A program made the position numbers and the translations under genes. DNA of 64,000 nucleotides, from assembly GCA_963920665.1 (NCBI GenBank), contig OY987263.1, positions 29,128,547 to 29,192,546 on the forward strand, read 5' to 3'. The DNA is from Straminergon stramineum (lineage: Eukaryota; Streptophyta; Bryopsida; Hypnales; Calliergonaceae). The notes under the pieces are model-generated. The model was given only the letters and a program-made list of their open reading frames with translations. It was not told where the DNA came from and did not search any database. Below are positions 13,401 to 25,021 of this stretch, piece by piece (positions within the stretch are counted from its first letter, which is position 1; each line of letters opens with the position of its first letter).

Positions 13401-15599
13401 AGTAATTTTTTATTGGGTTTTATAGATAATAGATAATTTCAATGCATTTGAGGGGCATCATATGAATAAACTATTAATATTCTATGTGTTGAAAATAGAT
13501 GTAACCCTCGCAAGGTTGTTAAGGTGGATGCCCTGTCCAACATGTATGTTTGGTTGAGTCCAATCCACTTGATGTGATAACCTTGCGTCAACAAATAGCC
13601 TAATTATTCTTGGATGATCCATCTAACTAGGAAAAGATTTTAGATCTTTATTATTAGAATATTCAAGTAACTTTTCCATAGACCTAGTACAAACTAATTG
13701 TATTGTATTTTTCTTAGTACAATGATTTATCCTATTGGTGAGATATCAAAATTAGTATTACTATAATTTTTCTCTATGTGCAAAATTTATGCAATACATT
13801 AAAATTTCAACCTATACCAATTTAAATTGGTCTAAAAATACATATGTTTATTTTAGTTATTACCTTTATATCCTATGCACAAGAAGACTTTTAACTAGTG
13901 TATGAGAGTGTTAGTGGAGGTAGATATTGACTAATTGAATGTGCATGTGGCGAGTATGGCAGATTTAAATTAGTGGCATATTAGGGAGTTCCTGCCTTAT
14001 TTTATTCTAAGGGAGTTAGATATTGTTTTATACTTCAAATCATCTATCACTAATAGAAACATGTGTTATACAGACTAGATAAAAGACTCGTGAGAAGAAC
14101 CCACATGATCAACTTCACTAGATGTAGGTCTTTGGGGGCATTTTATTTAAGCCTATGTGGCTTATGTTTCTACTAGTATATTATATATTGGAGAGTATAG
14201 GTAGGTGGGGTGATGGGGTGAGTAAACCCAAGACCTTTCCACCCAAAATCTCTCATCTATATTCTCCATAAGCTTTAAGAAAAAATTAATGTACTAATTC
14301 TAAAGATTTTTTTTGATAAAAGTGACTCCTAGAAATACCATTTTTTATTTGGATCTTGTTGGATAGTCATGGGGTTTTGAAAAAGTTGATTAGAAATATT
14401 GTATACTCACAATTTTGCTTTCTAGAATAGTTGTGGGGTTTATTGATTCATAGCTTTTGCACACTTTTGTTCTTGTGTTACATCGGGTTATTGTATACAT
14501 GATTAGAGAGGACAATGCCTCAACTCAAAAACATAACCCCAAATCCCAATTTTTAAAATATTAACCTTGTCATGACTACAATAGTACGTGACAACGCAAG
14601 AATGCACCTTGGTGATAGAAGTGCAAACACAATGGAGAAATGACACTTGATTGGTGGTGCAACAATTGCCATGATTACCTTGACTAAGAAACGTAGAATG
14701 TGTTTGAGAGCACAATAAACATTGTCAATATGCTATATGAGGGCCTCAAAGTGACGTGCCTTATGAGGGAAACGAGGTAGATGACGGGTGCAATGGGGCA
14801 AGTTTTCCTTGCCATCTTGGCACCCATTTGCAACTTCCAATTGTTGCACCTCAATGAAGGGCGAATTATTGATGTTCTATGAGTATGATGTCAAAACATT
14901 AGGTCTTTTTTCTAGAAGACAAATCACTATCTACATGAGTAGCATCAACCATCAATTTAAGAGCATGATGTATTTTTCTTGCATGTGGTAAATCATTTAA
15001 TTTATTGGAAAACACATCGTCAAACTTGTCTGCAAAGGGTCTAGCCTCTTATCATAGCTCGTACATTTCAATCACCTTATCTCCATGTCAAGGTAATGCA
15101 AGGCATTTAAGTCTTTTATAAAATAAATTCATTTCAAGTTTGCTAGTTTCTAACCCAAGCATGCACATCTTTCTAAAACACAAAATTTGAAACCCTCACC
15201 CTCGAATTTTCATTCAATTTTGGATAGGTATGTGATTAAAGAAATATTTTTTTTTACTTTGAGCACTTAGATGTCACAAATGGGAAAGGACTTAGTATTG
15301 TATGTTGTTCTTTTTACGCAAAGCTTGGCCAATTTTCAAATGCTCAGATGACCCCCCCACTTGTCTTCCCAAAGTCCTCAACTTTTTTTTCTTAGGGATG
15401 CATGTTAAATTTTTTTTTTGTGTTTGATTAATCTACTTTCTACACCACTCCAAGTGCACTTGAGGTCTTTGATTGCAAATTTGAATTCAAAATTTCCAAA
15501 TTTTATTATGGAAGGTAAATAAAAATATCATGTATTTTCTCCAAAGAATAAAACCAAGGACAAGCAAGGGGGTCTGTTCACCTTGGCCCAATTCTAAAA

Positions 15600-15775
15600 A
15601 TGTGCTTACATGTGAAGCACAGTGGGCAAAAAAAGTACTAAAAGACAAGAACAATTCCATTGATCACCAATGAGCATGAAAATAGGATAATTGGTTCCAT
15701 TGATATCAATGCATTCTACACTGTGAAAAAAACATAAAAGTGCTTTCTATATTTTGGTATTGGTGAACACACACA
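15600..15775 (+). repeat. Dispersed repeat copy 1 (partner at 42345-42530)
   Basis: Shares ACATGTGAAGC, then GGGCA, AAAGTACTAAAAGA, TTCCA, ACATAAAAGT and TTTCTATATT blocks in the same order and orientation with the partner copy. Likely an old transposon fragment. Confidence 0.65.
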
Positions 15776-16099
15776 AAGATAAATTTGAGGGCGCCCTTAA
15801 TACATATGGAAGTCCATGACCAAGGAGGATTGATCCCTTCATTGCCCCAACCAAGAGTAAATGTAAATAATAGCCCCTTGTTTTATGTTGAGAAATTTTG
15901 TATTTCTTCACCTCTCCTTGTTAATATGGGGCCTTTGATTGCAAATATGAATTCAAGCGGCTAGTGGGCTTTGTATTTTATTCATTTGCAATGAAATTCC
16001 GTTTCATTAGTGACAAATTTTTTTTTCAAAAATTCAAACTTTCATCATGGGTTGCAAATAAAAAAATTCCTGTGTTTTTCCCAGAGGTAAACTGTGGGG

Positions 16100-17889
16100 C
16101 AATGAGGAGGTCAGTCAGTCCACATGGGTTACCGGTATAATTTGCAATTTGCACTGGGGTAAGGTAGATCCCCCCTTAACTTACTGGTTGATCACAGTGA
16201 GCAAATCAAGGCTGAAGAGTTCCCGATTTCGGGCCTGTCAGATCCGAGATTCTTCCCTTTTCCGCAGCTCCCCCCTCCCCGTCCATTACTCCCTTTTCTT
16301 CCTTATCACCCAATCGCTGCGCTTAATCCCGGCAATCAACAGTCTGCCTTTGTCTTTCCTGCCCGGAGCATCCAGGTTTGCGCGACGAAAATAGCGTAGC
16401 GCGAGCCCCAGTCAGTATCTTAGTACGTGGATGCGGGGAAAAAGTAATATGCCTTGCTTCACAGTTCATACACTTTTCTGGCACGAGAAGATTCATGGAG
16501 CAGTAGATTGTTGAACTCATCATTTCAAATGCACTGTAACTTAGTATCCCCAAAGCAGGCGCCCAATGGCACGCCTCGATCTCTCACCAGCGCCCCATGA
16601 CGGCTCCGGCCTTCTTTATGAAGTGGATTCCGTCTTCCTGCCCTTGGGGTGACTTTTGTCGAGAAACCAGCTAAATTACGGTCGAAATCATTACCGGAGC
16701 TTCAAAATTCCACGATCAGATCACCGTACTAGGATATTCGCAGAGGGAGAATGGAATACTACGACGGTCTTTATTTACAGTACAATACAAAGCCGGTGAC
16801 GGTTAACCCGTCACAGCCCGGGAGCAAAAATTATTCTCGGATTAGTAATATAATAATGAAAAATATTTATAGAGCCCACTTAAAAAACTAGTCCTTGGTG
16901 CCATCGGATACAGCGTAGTAGCTAGCCTACGTCTAGACATGGTGCAGAAAAATACTACTGTACTGTACATACATGAAGCAAAAGTGAATTCCACTTTATT
17001 ACAGCAAGTGAGAAGTGAACGACTAAAAAAATGCACATGAAGCAAAAAAGAAGAGAGAGAAAGAGAGAAAGACGAAAGAGCAGTACTGTAGAAAGAGAAA
17101 CGCATAATCTAACCCCAAAATCTGTCCCCGCTCCCCAACTCCCCAGCAACACCAAAGCCGGGGGTTTGAACCCCACGCCACTCTAATTAAAGCAAGTGCG
17201 GTTACACCTTACAAGACACAACAACAGGCTAATCAAGCTTAAAGGCGTCATTAGTGACATACCCCAAATAGCCTCCATCCAAGGCCCCGAGTCTCCTTCA
17301 CTCTCCTGCATTGTAGTCAGTAGTGTCTGTCTGTCGGATCAGCTTGTTAATAAGAGCTCCCCCCCCGTCCAGTTCGGCTCCAATGTCCAGTAAGAAGCCT
17401 ACTGTAGCAACCATCCCGCTCTTGTCCAGGGCACACATTCATATGCGCCCTCTGCAAGCAACACTTCCTTTGCAACATCGCTTCCTCTTCTTTATGATCA
17501 GCAGCGACGGCGAGGAAGAAGGAGCCTGCATGTGATGAGCGCCTAGCTTGTTGACTTGACTGCAGGAGGCCGGAGACGTTAACGTAGAAGCTGGTCCAGC
17601 TCGTGATGAAAGTGGGCCGCCCTCTTCACACTTGGGGTCGATGCGAGTTCGGTGCGACCGTGAGAACGCAGGCCTCCTCTTCGTTAGCTTAGCTGATTCC
17701 GCCTCGATTCATTCTCAAGCTTCCATTTTGTTCGGAGGGCTAGCTTTGGGTGGTGCGCCAGAATGCAGTAGAGGAGTTGAAGTTTGTGGAAGAATGTTGA
17801 CTACTGTGTAAGTTTGTAATTGGAGTGCGGGCGATGGTTTCGAATGTTGGTGATATGTGTGTAGTGTAGCAAGCGAAACGAGTGGCACG
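16100..17889. other. GC-richer 5' flank of the MYB gene (promoter / 5' UTR region)
   Basis: Base composition rises sharply from about 16100. Short open frames on both strands (longest under 100 codons before the MYB overlap) show no recognisable domain. A purine-rich tract lies at 17045-17100. The segment probably holds the promoter and a long 5' UTR, possibly with a leader intron. No transcription start can be fixed by eye. Confidence 0.5.
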
Positions 17890-20333
17890 ATGTGTTTGCA
17901 TTTCACGGAAGAGGCGACAAGAATGCGAAGTTGTGGGGAGCAGCAGCCAAGTCGGGCCGAGATGGCTGTGTGGAGTCGTAGTTCCATGAGCAATGGGGAA
18001 ACAAGTCCAAGGCAAGTGACGGGGTACTACAGTAGCTACGGCCCTGCGGCCACAGTAGCAACCGCTGGTGCCCCGGGCGTGACGATGACGACGACGACGA
18101 CGACGTCGTCGACGTCTTTCGAAACGACCTACACTGACGGCGAGGGCACGTCGAATTCCGGCTCGGATGTCACGCCTGCACTGGCGGCGAGCACCATTCC
18201 GTTCCAAGTATTGGCCGGCATCATGGCGCTTCCGGAGGAGGGCGATTCCCCCTCGCCCCTGTGGTGGAGGGGGGGCAGCGGGTACGACGCCCGCAGCAAG
18301 CAATCTAGCGAGGAGGACGACGAAGAGATGATGGATCATCGCGGCTGCAGTGGTGAAGACGAGATTAAGGAGTCGACGTCAAGCGAGGAGCGGGATCATC
18401 ATCCCTTGAAGTCGGTGGGGTTCATGGACGGCTCCGTGCAATCCAAGCTGTGTCCGCGCGGCCATTGGCGGCCTGCGGAAGACGAGAAGTTAAGGGAGCT
18501 CGTTTCGCAGTTCGGGCCGCAGAACTGGAACCTCATTGCTGAGAAGCTCCATGGCCGATCAGGTGCGGAGAAATGTTCTCTTTTGCGTGCGTTCATCACA
18601 TTGTAGTACTGTACTACGCGCGCCTACGATCGAATTACCTTTTTGATTGATTGAGGTATGGCATTGGGTGGGATTGGCGCAGGCAAGAGCTGTCGGCTGC
18701 GTTGGTTCAACCAGCTAGACCCTCGGATCAACCGGCGGCCGTTCACGGAAGACGAGGAGGAGCGGCTACTGGCGGCGCATCGCTTCCACGGCAACAAATG
18801 GGCCATGATCGCGCGCCTGTTCCCCGGTCGCACCGATAACGCCGTCAAAAACCACTGGCACGTCGTCATGGCTCGCAAGTATCGGGAGCGCTCGCGCTCG
18901 TCCGCGGGCCGGCATCGCAAGGTGCAAGTGCCCTCCCGACGGAGTGGCGGCAGGCGACCCAGCAGCAACAGCTCGTCCGCGCTCGGGTACCACGCGAGCT
19001 CGCTCCAGGCGTGGATCGAGAAGCACGCGCCACTGGCAACCCCCGACGATGCTGGTGCGTTCGCAGGAGCATCATCTCCTCCTCAGATGATGCAGCAGCA
19101 CCTCCATGGCCACAGTCACAGTCACAACGGCAATAGCGTCGCGAATTCCAACGCACACGCGGGCTTCGCATTGCCTGAACCGCCTGAAACGTTCCGCACC
19201 TTGAACACACGCTGGTTGGCGCAGTCGGCGGGACTGTCTCTGCGAGGTACAGATTTTCATCTCCACTGTTGTAGGGTGCAAGGATTTTCTGCTCCTCGCC
19301 ATCAGTGTAGAGGATGGTTCCATGTCCAGTGGTGTAGCATGCAAAGACATTTTCTCTTTGCAATCAGTGTGAACCATAGCTTCATGTCCGGTGTTGCAGC
19401 AGCGTGCACAGATTTCGATCTGCTCTTCGCAATTAGTTTGAACCATAGCTTCACTTCCAGTGTTGCAGTGTGCAAGGATTTCTGCTCCTTGCAATCCATC
19501 TGAAGGATAGTCGAAGAATAGTGTGATATGACCCAAAGAGAGCGCGCAATGAGTCTGAACTATAGTGTGACATGTTACAACGCTGAGTATGCAATTAATC
19601 TGAAGGAGAGTGTCTCATGATAAACAGAGATCAGAGCATGCAATGAGTCTGAAGGATAGTGTGACGTGATCCAAATAGAGCATGCAACTAGTCGTTAGGA
19701 TAATGTGACGTGACACAAAGAGCTAGAGCATGCAATGAGTATGAACGATATTGTGACACGATAGAAAGAGATCGAGCATGCAAGGAGTCTGCAGCCTTGA
19801 TTGAGAGCACGTTAAGAGCTTGTGACATTTCGCGACGGATTATGGTTGTATATGACATGAAGCGCCTACATAGTGATTAGCTTGAAGGCCACTCGATCTG
19901 TCGATCTAATTAGCTGTTACCCTGTGCAGATTCCATTCCAAACCCCCACATGGCCCCATTACTTCCAGCAACAATGGACTCAACCTTCGTGGGGTTCAAC
20001 ATGCGTGCGCCAGTAGGGCCATGGACACCATCCCTCCTCAACCCTTTCGCCACCCACCCCAACGAGCCCAGAGCGACCGTGGTGCCCTCCAGCTGCAGAG
20101 CAGAACTGCAGCGCCAGTGGGAAGGGGTTGTCGTCCCGACGGCGTCGCAATGTGAGCCTGCGACGACGGTGCGCCGTTCTGACGGAATGACCTCGCAATC
20201 CGGGACGCCGCCGTCGTCAGACCTAGGCTCGCTGCTGGCGTGGGGGAGAGGGCCAGAGCCGCAAGGCGAGCCTGGGCATGATACTCCTGTAGCCAGCCCC
20301 TTCATCGATTTTTTGGGAGTTGGAGGCGTTTGA
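17890..20333 (+). CDS. R2R3-MYB transcription factor, MYB52/54/56/105/117 (subgroup 21) type
   Basis: Exons 17890-18562, 18683-19246 and 19930-20333 join in phase (1 and 1) into 546 residues. Introns begin GT and end AG. R2 lies at about residues 190-240 ([34 protein letters not shown]) and R3 at about 241-291 ([39 protein letters not shown]). R3 has Phe for its first Trp, as plant R2R3 proteins do. The first intron splits the Gly before KSCRLRW, a classical R2R3 position. The protein ends with [10 protein letters not shown], which I recall as a C-terminal motif of this subgroup and which supports exon 3. The family acts in the nucleus as DNA-binding regulators, in angiosperms of organ boundaries, cell wall or ABA responses; the role here is unknown. 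An in-frame stop at 17851 limits the start: first ATG 17890, while ATG 17962 has the better context. The N-terminal part is long and low in complexity (Thr/Ser run from an ACG repeat, then Glu/Asp-rich). Reading through the second donor gives an alternative end at 19503. Confidence 0.93.
18081..18115 (+). repeat. ACG trinucleotide repeat in MYB exon 1
   Basis: A GAC/ACG-type trinucleotide run inside the coding sequence gives a Thr-rich then Ser-rich tract upstream of the MYB repeats. Such runs change length easily, so this is a likely polymorphic site. Confidence 0.85.
19254..19509 (+). repeat. Minisatellite array 1 in MYB intron 2 (about 4 units of 62-69 bp)
   Basis: Four diverged tandem units share the order CATGTCCAGTGTTGCAG, then TGCAAGGATTTCTGCTC, then a TGCAATCAGTTTGAACCATAG-like end. 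They start directly after the donor at 19247 and stay open in the exon 2 frame until a stop at 19501-19503. They are read as intronic because the strong splice pair 19246/19930 preserves phase and brings in the FIDFLGVG end. Confidence 0.8.
19510..19800 (+). repeat. Minisatellite array 2 in MYB intron 2 (about 6 units of 45-55 bp)
   Basis: Units follow the pattern ATAGTGTGACATGATCCAAAG, GAGCATGCAATGAGTCTGAAGG. The TGCAATnAGTnTGAAnnATAG core is shared with array 1, so both probably grew from one ancestral sequence. Confidence 0.8.
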
Positions 20334-21300
20334 GCACATGCATGATTTCTTACTTGTACAGGCAGGCAGGGCTCCGTAACCTCCATTCAAATTTAGACGG
20401 AGTATTTCATTTCGGCGAAGTAGTCACTATTGAAGAGTCTCACAACAGTGTCACAAGAGGTGCTCAAGAGGTGCAAATCATGGCCTGTTCCTGCCAGGAA
20501 CAACAGCTTCAGAGGATGACTGGCTGGCTTCCTTGAGATCGATGCCATTCTTGGTGTTCATGCTTATGATGTGCAGCAGCTTCTCTCATCCTCAATTTTT
20601 GGGGTATTTTTTCCCGCATCTTTTCAACATTACATTCCAAGGGCGCATTGGCGTGGAGGGATCTGGTTAACTAGAAGGCGAGCGTCTAGTTGGAGGTTTG
20701 CAAGGCAATGATCGACTCCATGGAACCGTGTGCCCCTCGTCCTCCAGTTTTGATCTTAGAGGATGATGCTGCAACGCAAGTTTTTTTTGCTTTTTTTTCA
20801 ATGGTTGCTCTGTGTGCATGTGTGCTCTGCACATGCACTACGCTTGGACATAATTGTAGAAAGATGACCATGTGCTCGCTACGATTGGGGTTTGTTTGAG
20901 ATGTGGAGAGCGACATCAGTGGAGTTCTGGGATCATTCCAACCCGCATGTTAGTACTTAGCTTTTTGTAAACATATGTTCTACTACTTTTGTACATTGGT
21001 AGGCTGTAGAGAAACAAATGGGATCATGAGAGCCATGCAGAGGCTACGAATTTCTGCTCGGCGTAGTTCAGAGATTTAGCATGTAGCTAGACAGACCGAC
21101 GGATCAATTGGAGCTGGGAGCACATGTATCAGTGCCCGGAACAAGATCAGTTGATGGAGCCAAAGAGTTTCCACGGGGGGTGGGCTCATTCTACCAGGAG
21201 TCACCAATTTTATGTACTACTGTAGTGGGCTGAGAATTTGGTTCAACCCAGTCGTTGAGAGCATGCAATAAAAATACCACACGTGTTTCTTGTATTAATT
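20334..21300 (+). other. Probable 3' UTR and downstream flank of the MYB gene
   Basis: Moderately GC-rich, non-coding in appearance. AATAAA-like sequence occurs near 21266, a possible polyadenylation signal. Short overlapping open frames at 20330-20916 are not convincing. Confidence 0.45.
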
Positions 21301-22256
21301 TTTGTTCTACAGTACCCCGTCAGTTTCTGAGTTTTAATGCCTGTGATTAACCTTACGCAAGGAGGTAAAGCCTGGTTCTTTCTATCGCTACCTCACAAAG
21401 TTGGGTGGAACAGGTTTGCTGGCATTTATGTACTTTTGATAGAGCCCTTTGAACACCAGACAGACAGATTTCTTGGGCTTCCCATTTGATTGACAGAAGT
21501 CAGTATTGCTTAATTCTTTCATGTTGGTCTGTTCTTTGGTGTCTCTCGGGATGATCACCTGTTTTGGTTTCGACGTGTTCCTTCTTATTTGGGCAACTTT
21601 TGGCTGAGATTCTCGTTACCTGCTCATGGACCTAGAAAGCTGACGATGGTTCAGAAACAGTCAAAAGGCGGGCTTGTTCACCGTCAGGATGAAACACCTG
21701 TGAAACTGCTGTAGTCGTTGTTCAAGGTTCAACCACCAACTCGCACTTGGAAAAGAATTGAAGGCCTTCGTTTGAAAAACTGTTTTGATCTCAAGAGTTA
21801 AGTTATGTAGTAGCAATCACAGGATCACAAATGTGACGGACGGAGATTGAAGATATACAGTAGCACCGTACTCAGTTAGTGTATGCCAACGTCTTGTGAA
21901 AAGAGGCGTTAACTTTGCTTCAGTAGTGATGAGGATCACGACGCAGCGGTGCCTTTCTCAAAAGGCAGGGACGCCGAAACTCCAGAGAAAGGAAGGGTTG
22001 TGCTCCGCATATGCTTTTGTCTGTTGTGCTCAATTTCTATTACTGGACTGATTTAATATTCTGATTGGCAAATGACAGTAGGTTTTAATGTAACAAAGAA
22101 TCAACATCATTTGGATACCATTATACACAAAAGTTACAAAATGAAAGTAGATTTTAATGCACCGAAGAATGTATCAATTGGATCTTGTGTACAAAATTTA
22201 GCGAGGGATCAAAGTTTCTTTTTGTGGGTGTTCTAAAATCATTTTTTCAACTGCAA

Positions 22257-22646
22257 GTAAGGTAGCCAACCCATTTCTAATCACCCCCCCCATTTCCATT
22301 AAGTAGATTGTAGACTGCTTTCTTTCTGTGAAGTTGTGGCGCAGTTCCCGGAGTAGTTGTGGCGCATTATGATTGGTTGCAAGACTCTCAATATTGCAAC
22401 CAGCCCTTGGTCAATTGCAATTAGCTTGTGGTCACAAATAGAAAGCTCTATACCACCATAAAAGGTTGAAGAGAATCTTCTAGTAAAAAATTCATAGAAA
22501 TTACATTTAGTGTAATAAAATTCTAGAAAAATATGCAATCCTTCTAAACTCTATTTTTGCACATGGGAAAAATTTTGCATTCAAAAAACCTCTACTCCAA
22601 ATATGCATAATTGCTTAAGTGGTTGGAAATGGGTTGGCTACCTTAC
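22257..22646. mobile_element. MITE-like element with GTAAGGTAGCC inverted ends (390 bp)
   Basis: The left end GTAAGGTAGCCAACCCATTTC is repeated exactly, inverted, at the right end: a 21-bp perfect terminal repeat that continues imperfectly. It is non-coding. No target duplication is evident, so the superfamily is unassigned. Related ends occur at 33133-33545 and 33609. Confidence 0.75.
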
Positions 22647-23093
22647 GTATTGATTTAAATAGGAGTTGTACTTAATGAGCCATCATTTTGATCAAGTTGC
22701 ACTTTGAGGTACGTGGTGCTTTGTGGTGTCCCTACCTTACACAATGCCAAGTGTCATGTCAAAGGCAATTGAGTCATTGTCTCCTTGGCTGTACTGATTT
22801 TATCCTATTAGTGTGAGTGACACTAATTTACTAGTTATAACATTGTAAAAGTTTTTAGTTAGTGCACATTGAGATACCTCTATATTGTACTAATTTTCAC
22901 ATCTTTTTGTATTCCTTTTGTGTTGTGCATAATTTTTTAGTGACACTAATTTTGAGCCCTTCCTAATAGGATAAATGAGAATCATCATAAGAATATTGTA
23001 ACTCATGATTCTCTTCCTCATTTTAAACCCTTAGATCAACCAACAAGCAAAAGTGTAGACATTTTACTTGAATAGAACCACTAATATTTGCTC
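22647..23093. other. AT-rich spacer, no gene seen
   Basis: A further CTACCTTAC end lies near 22731. Nothing else stands out. Confidence 0.5.
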
Positions 23094-24093
23094 TTCATCC
23101 CTAAATGCCCAAGGCCTCTTATGAGCTTATTGGAATTTGTTCAAAACTAAGCAAAATGTCTAAGTTTTCACTAGTTTTATCAATTTTTTAAAATTTTGAT
23201 CATACGAATTCAAACTAGTTGAATTAAGGCATCAAGTTTGAATTCATATGGTTACAATTTTGGGCTTTTTGCATGAAATGTTTTAGATATCTTCTACTCA
23301 TCATACTCTATATATAAAGCTTTGTTGCATATCATTCTAATAAGTTTTGCAAAAATGAGTTTTAAAAAGATTTCAATGTAAAAAGAAAGCAACTGAAATG
23401 ATGTTCTAGAAATAAATTTTAAAATTGTATTTGGTAAGATAGATTGATACCTACACAAAAACTTGAGCCATTCAATTTTGACTTGTGAGATGAAAGTTAT
23501 GTGGAATTTTGTTTTGTGAGCAATAGAGGTAGAACAATAAGTGAAGTTGTTTGTTATACACATTTAAATTTTTTTTAAATCAAACAACATGGAATATATA
23601 TTGCTTACTAAAATACCCTTGCTATTGGAATTGACAATTCCCATATTCTTGTCAAAGTTATTAGTAATTTAGTTTAGGATTTCATCGAGTACTACCCTCC
23701 ACTTTATAATTATTTTAAAAAAGAATATGAAAGTTTTTTGTTTAATTTTTCTTTCATGTATTTACAATCCATTTTGCAACATATTGAATAAATTTCTCAA
23801 TTTATACAATATGTGTATCTAGTTCTAAAATAGATGAAAGACAAAATTTCACCTTTAAGAAGGGCTTCAAAGAAATTACTACTTTTTAAATTTAGGCACA
23901 TTGATCTTGCAATTGGTGGTGGTGGTGGGTCAATCTAAAATTTGGGTTGGATGTACTTGAACACTTTAACTATAAGACCTTGTGTTTGAATTTATTAGAG
24001 AATAAATATAGATTAATACTATAGCTTTACTTTGGATATGAGTATTTTATAGTAATTTTGGGCCTCAAATCATTCAAATCTTTTAGGGATTAA
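23094..24093 (+). mobile_element. TTAA-bounded element M (about 1.0 kb, group 3, decayed)
   Basis: Left end TTCATCCCTAAATGCCCAAG, right end TTTTAGGGATTAA. The first 150 bp align with the element at 6076-6657 (CCAAGG, then GCTCAAAACTAA and GTTTTATCA blocks). Both TTAA sites or their neighbours have mutated, so this is an old copy. Confidence 0.5.
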
Positions 24094-24449
24094 GGTCAAC
24101 TTAGAATTGATTTACTTGGGAATTTTAGTAAGATACACCAACCTAAGATTGTCTGTTGCTCAAGTGCAACTTCTAGTATTCAATTCTATTGCCATGCTAA
24201 TAATTAGTCTTAAGTACAACCCCTAATAATCAATCCAATTGCATCCTAATGTAGTGAAATTCTCATGGGTGGCATGAAAATAACTTGATTGTAGAATGGG
24301 GGTTGAAGAAGTTGGAATGGGGATGAAAAATCATGATTTTATAACTTCTAAGAATACCATCATGTAGTTTTTATATAGGGCAAAAGGTGAATTTATTATT
24401 CCACAATCTTAAGGGGTGCTTTTGCATCACTATTGCAATCATGCAGGGG

Positions 24450-25021
24450 GTAAATCCCTTAAGGATAATTTGGTCATTCTATGCCATTTGGAATTATGGA
24501 CTATAAGTTCCTATGAAGTCAATTTTGAACGAATCTTTCTGAATTTTTGAAGCAAGGTGTGGACATCTACCACTTTGTTAGCAATTTTATCTCCCCATTG
24601 GATGCCTAGATCAAAAGTTATGCTACTTGAAGTTTTTCAGGCAAGCAGGCAACTTCATACAACTTGGACAAAATTCCTCTTCTATCTTTGAAATTTGGTA
24701 GGTATTTAACTAGCATAATATAGGATGCAATTATTAAAAATCCTCATGAGTAGTACTAAATCTCACTATAGGAAGAGTTAAAGTCTATTGATCATGTTGA
24801 AAAGGATTGAAAAAAAAATCTTCTAACTTCAAACACTATAATCTTTCAATTTGCATAGTCAAAGTTTATAGATTTTTTCCACTCATTCCTATAGTAGTTT
24901 ACAATAAGTTTGTATAGTTAAATTTTAATAGAAAAATTTGAATTTTTTTTCTCATTGCCCTAGAAAGTGGTAGTTTTGGACAAGTTATGCCTAAGATTTA
25001 CCCTAGTCCTTTAGAAGTTAA
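24450..25021 (+). mobile_element. TTAA-bounded element H (about 570 bp, shortened relative of element F)
   Basis: Left end TAAATCCCTTAAGGA, right end GTCCTTTAGAAGTTAA. Left and right parts align with 38555-39486 but the middle is shorter, so it appears to be an internally deleted derivative. Confidence 0.5.

Larger units (their letters stand above)
10048..16099. other. Intergenic DNA with a GC-rich islet and old repeat relics
   Basis: A strong hairpin lies at 10389-10432. A GC-rich non-coding islet spans 10590-10790, and a GTGCACCCCT inverted pair lies at 11157-11217. 13440-13545 resembles sequence at 26320-26400 and may hold a worn Ty3/gypsy RNase H-like scrap. A repeat at 15600-15775 recurs at 42345-42530. 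No intact gene. Confidence 0.5.

Noticed and set aside
17140..17190. tRNA T-arm-like GGGGTTCAAACCCC on the minus strand
   Set aside because: No anticodon arm, D-arm or acceptor pairing could be found around it.
17740..18339. 199-codon open frame on the minus strand opposite MYB exon 1
   Set aside because: It is antisense to a well-supported coding exon, and its Arg-rich and His-rich composition mirrors the trinucleotide repeat. No domain.
19254..19800. Regularly spaced repeats resembling a CRISPR array
   Set aside because: The whole period is repeated with divergence and there are no unique spacers; it is an intronic minisatellite in a eukaryotic gene.
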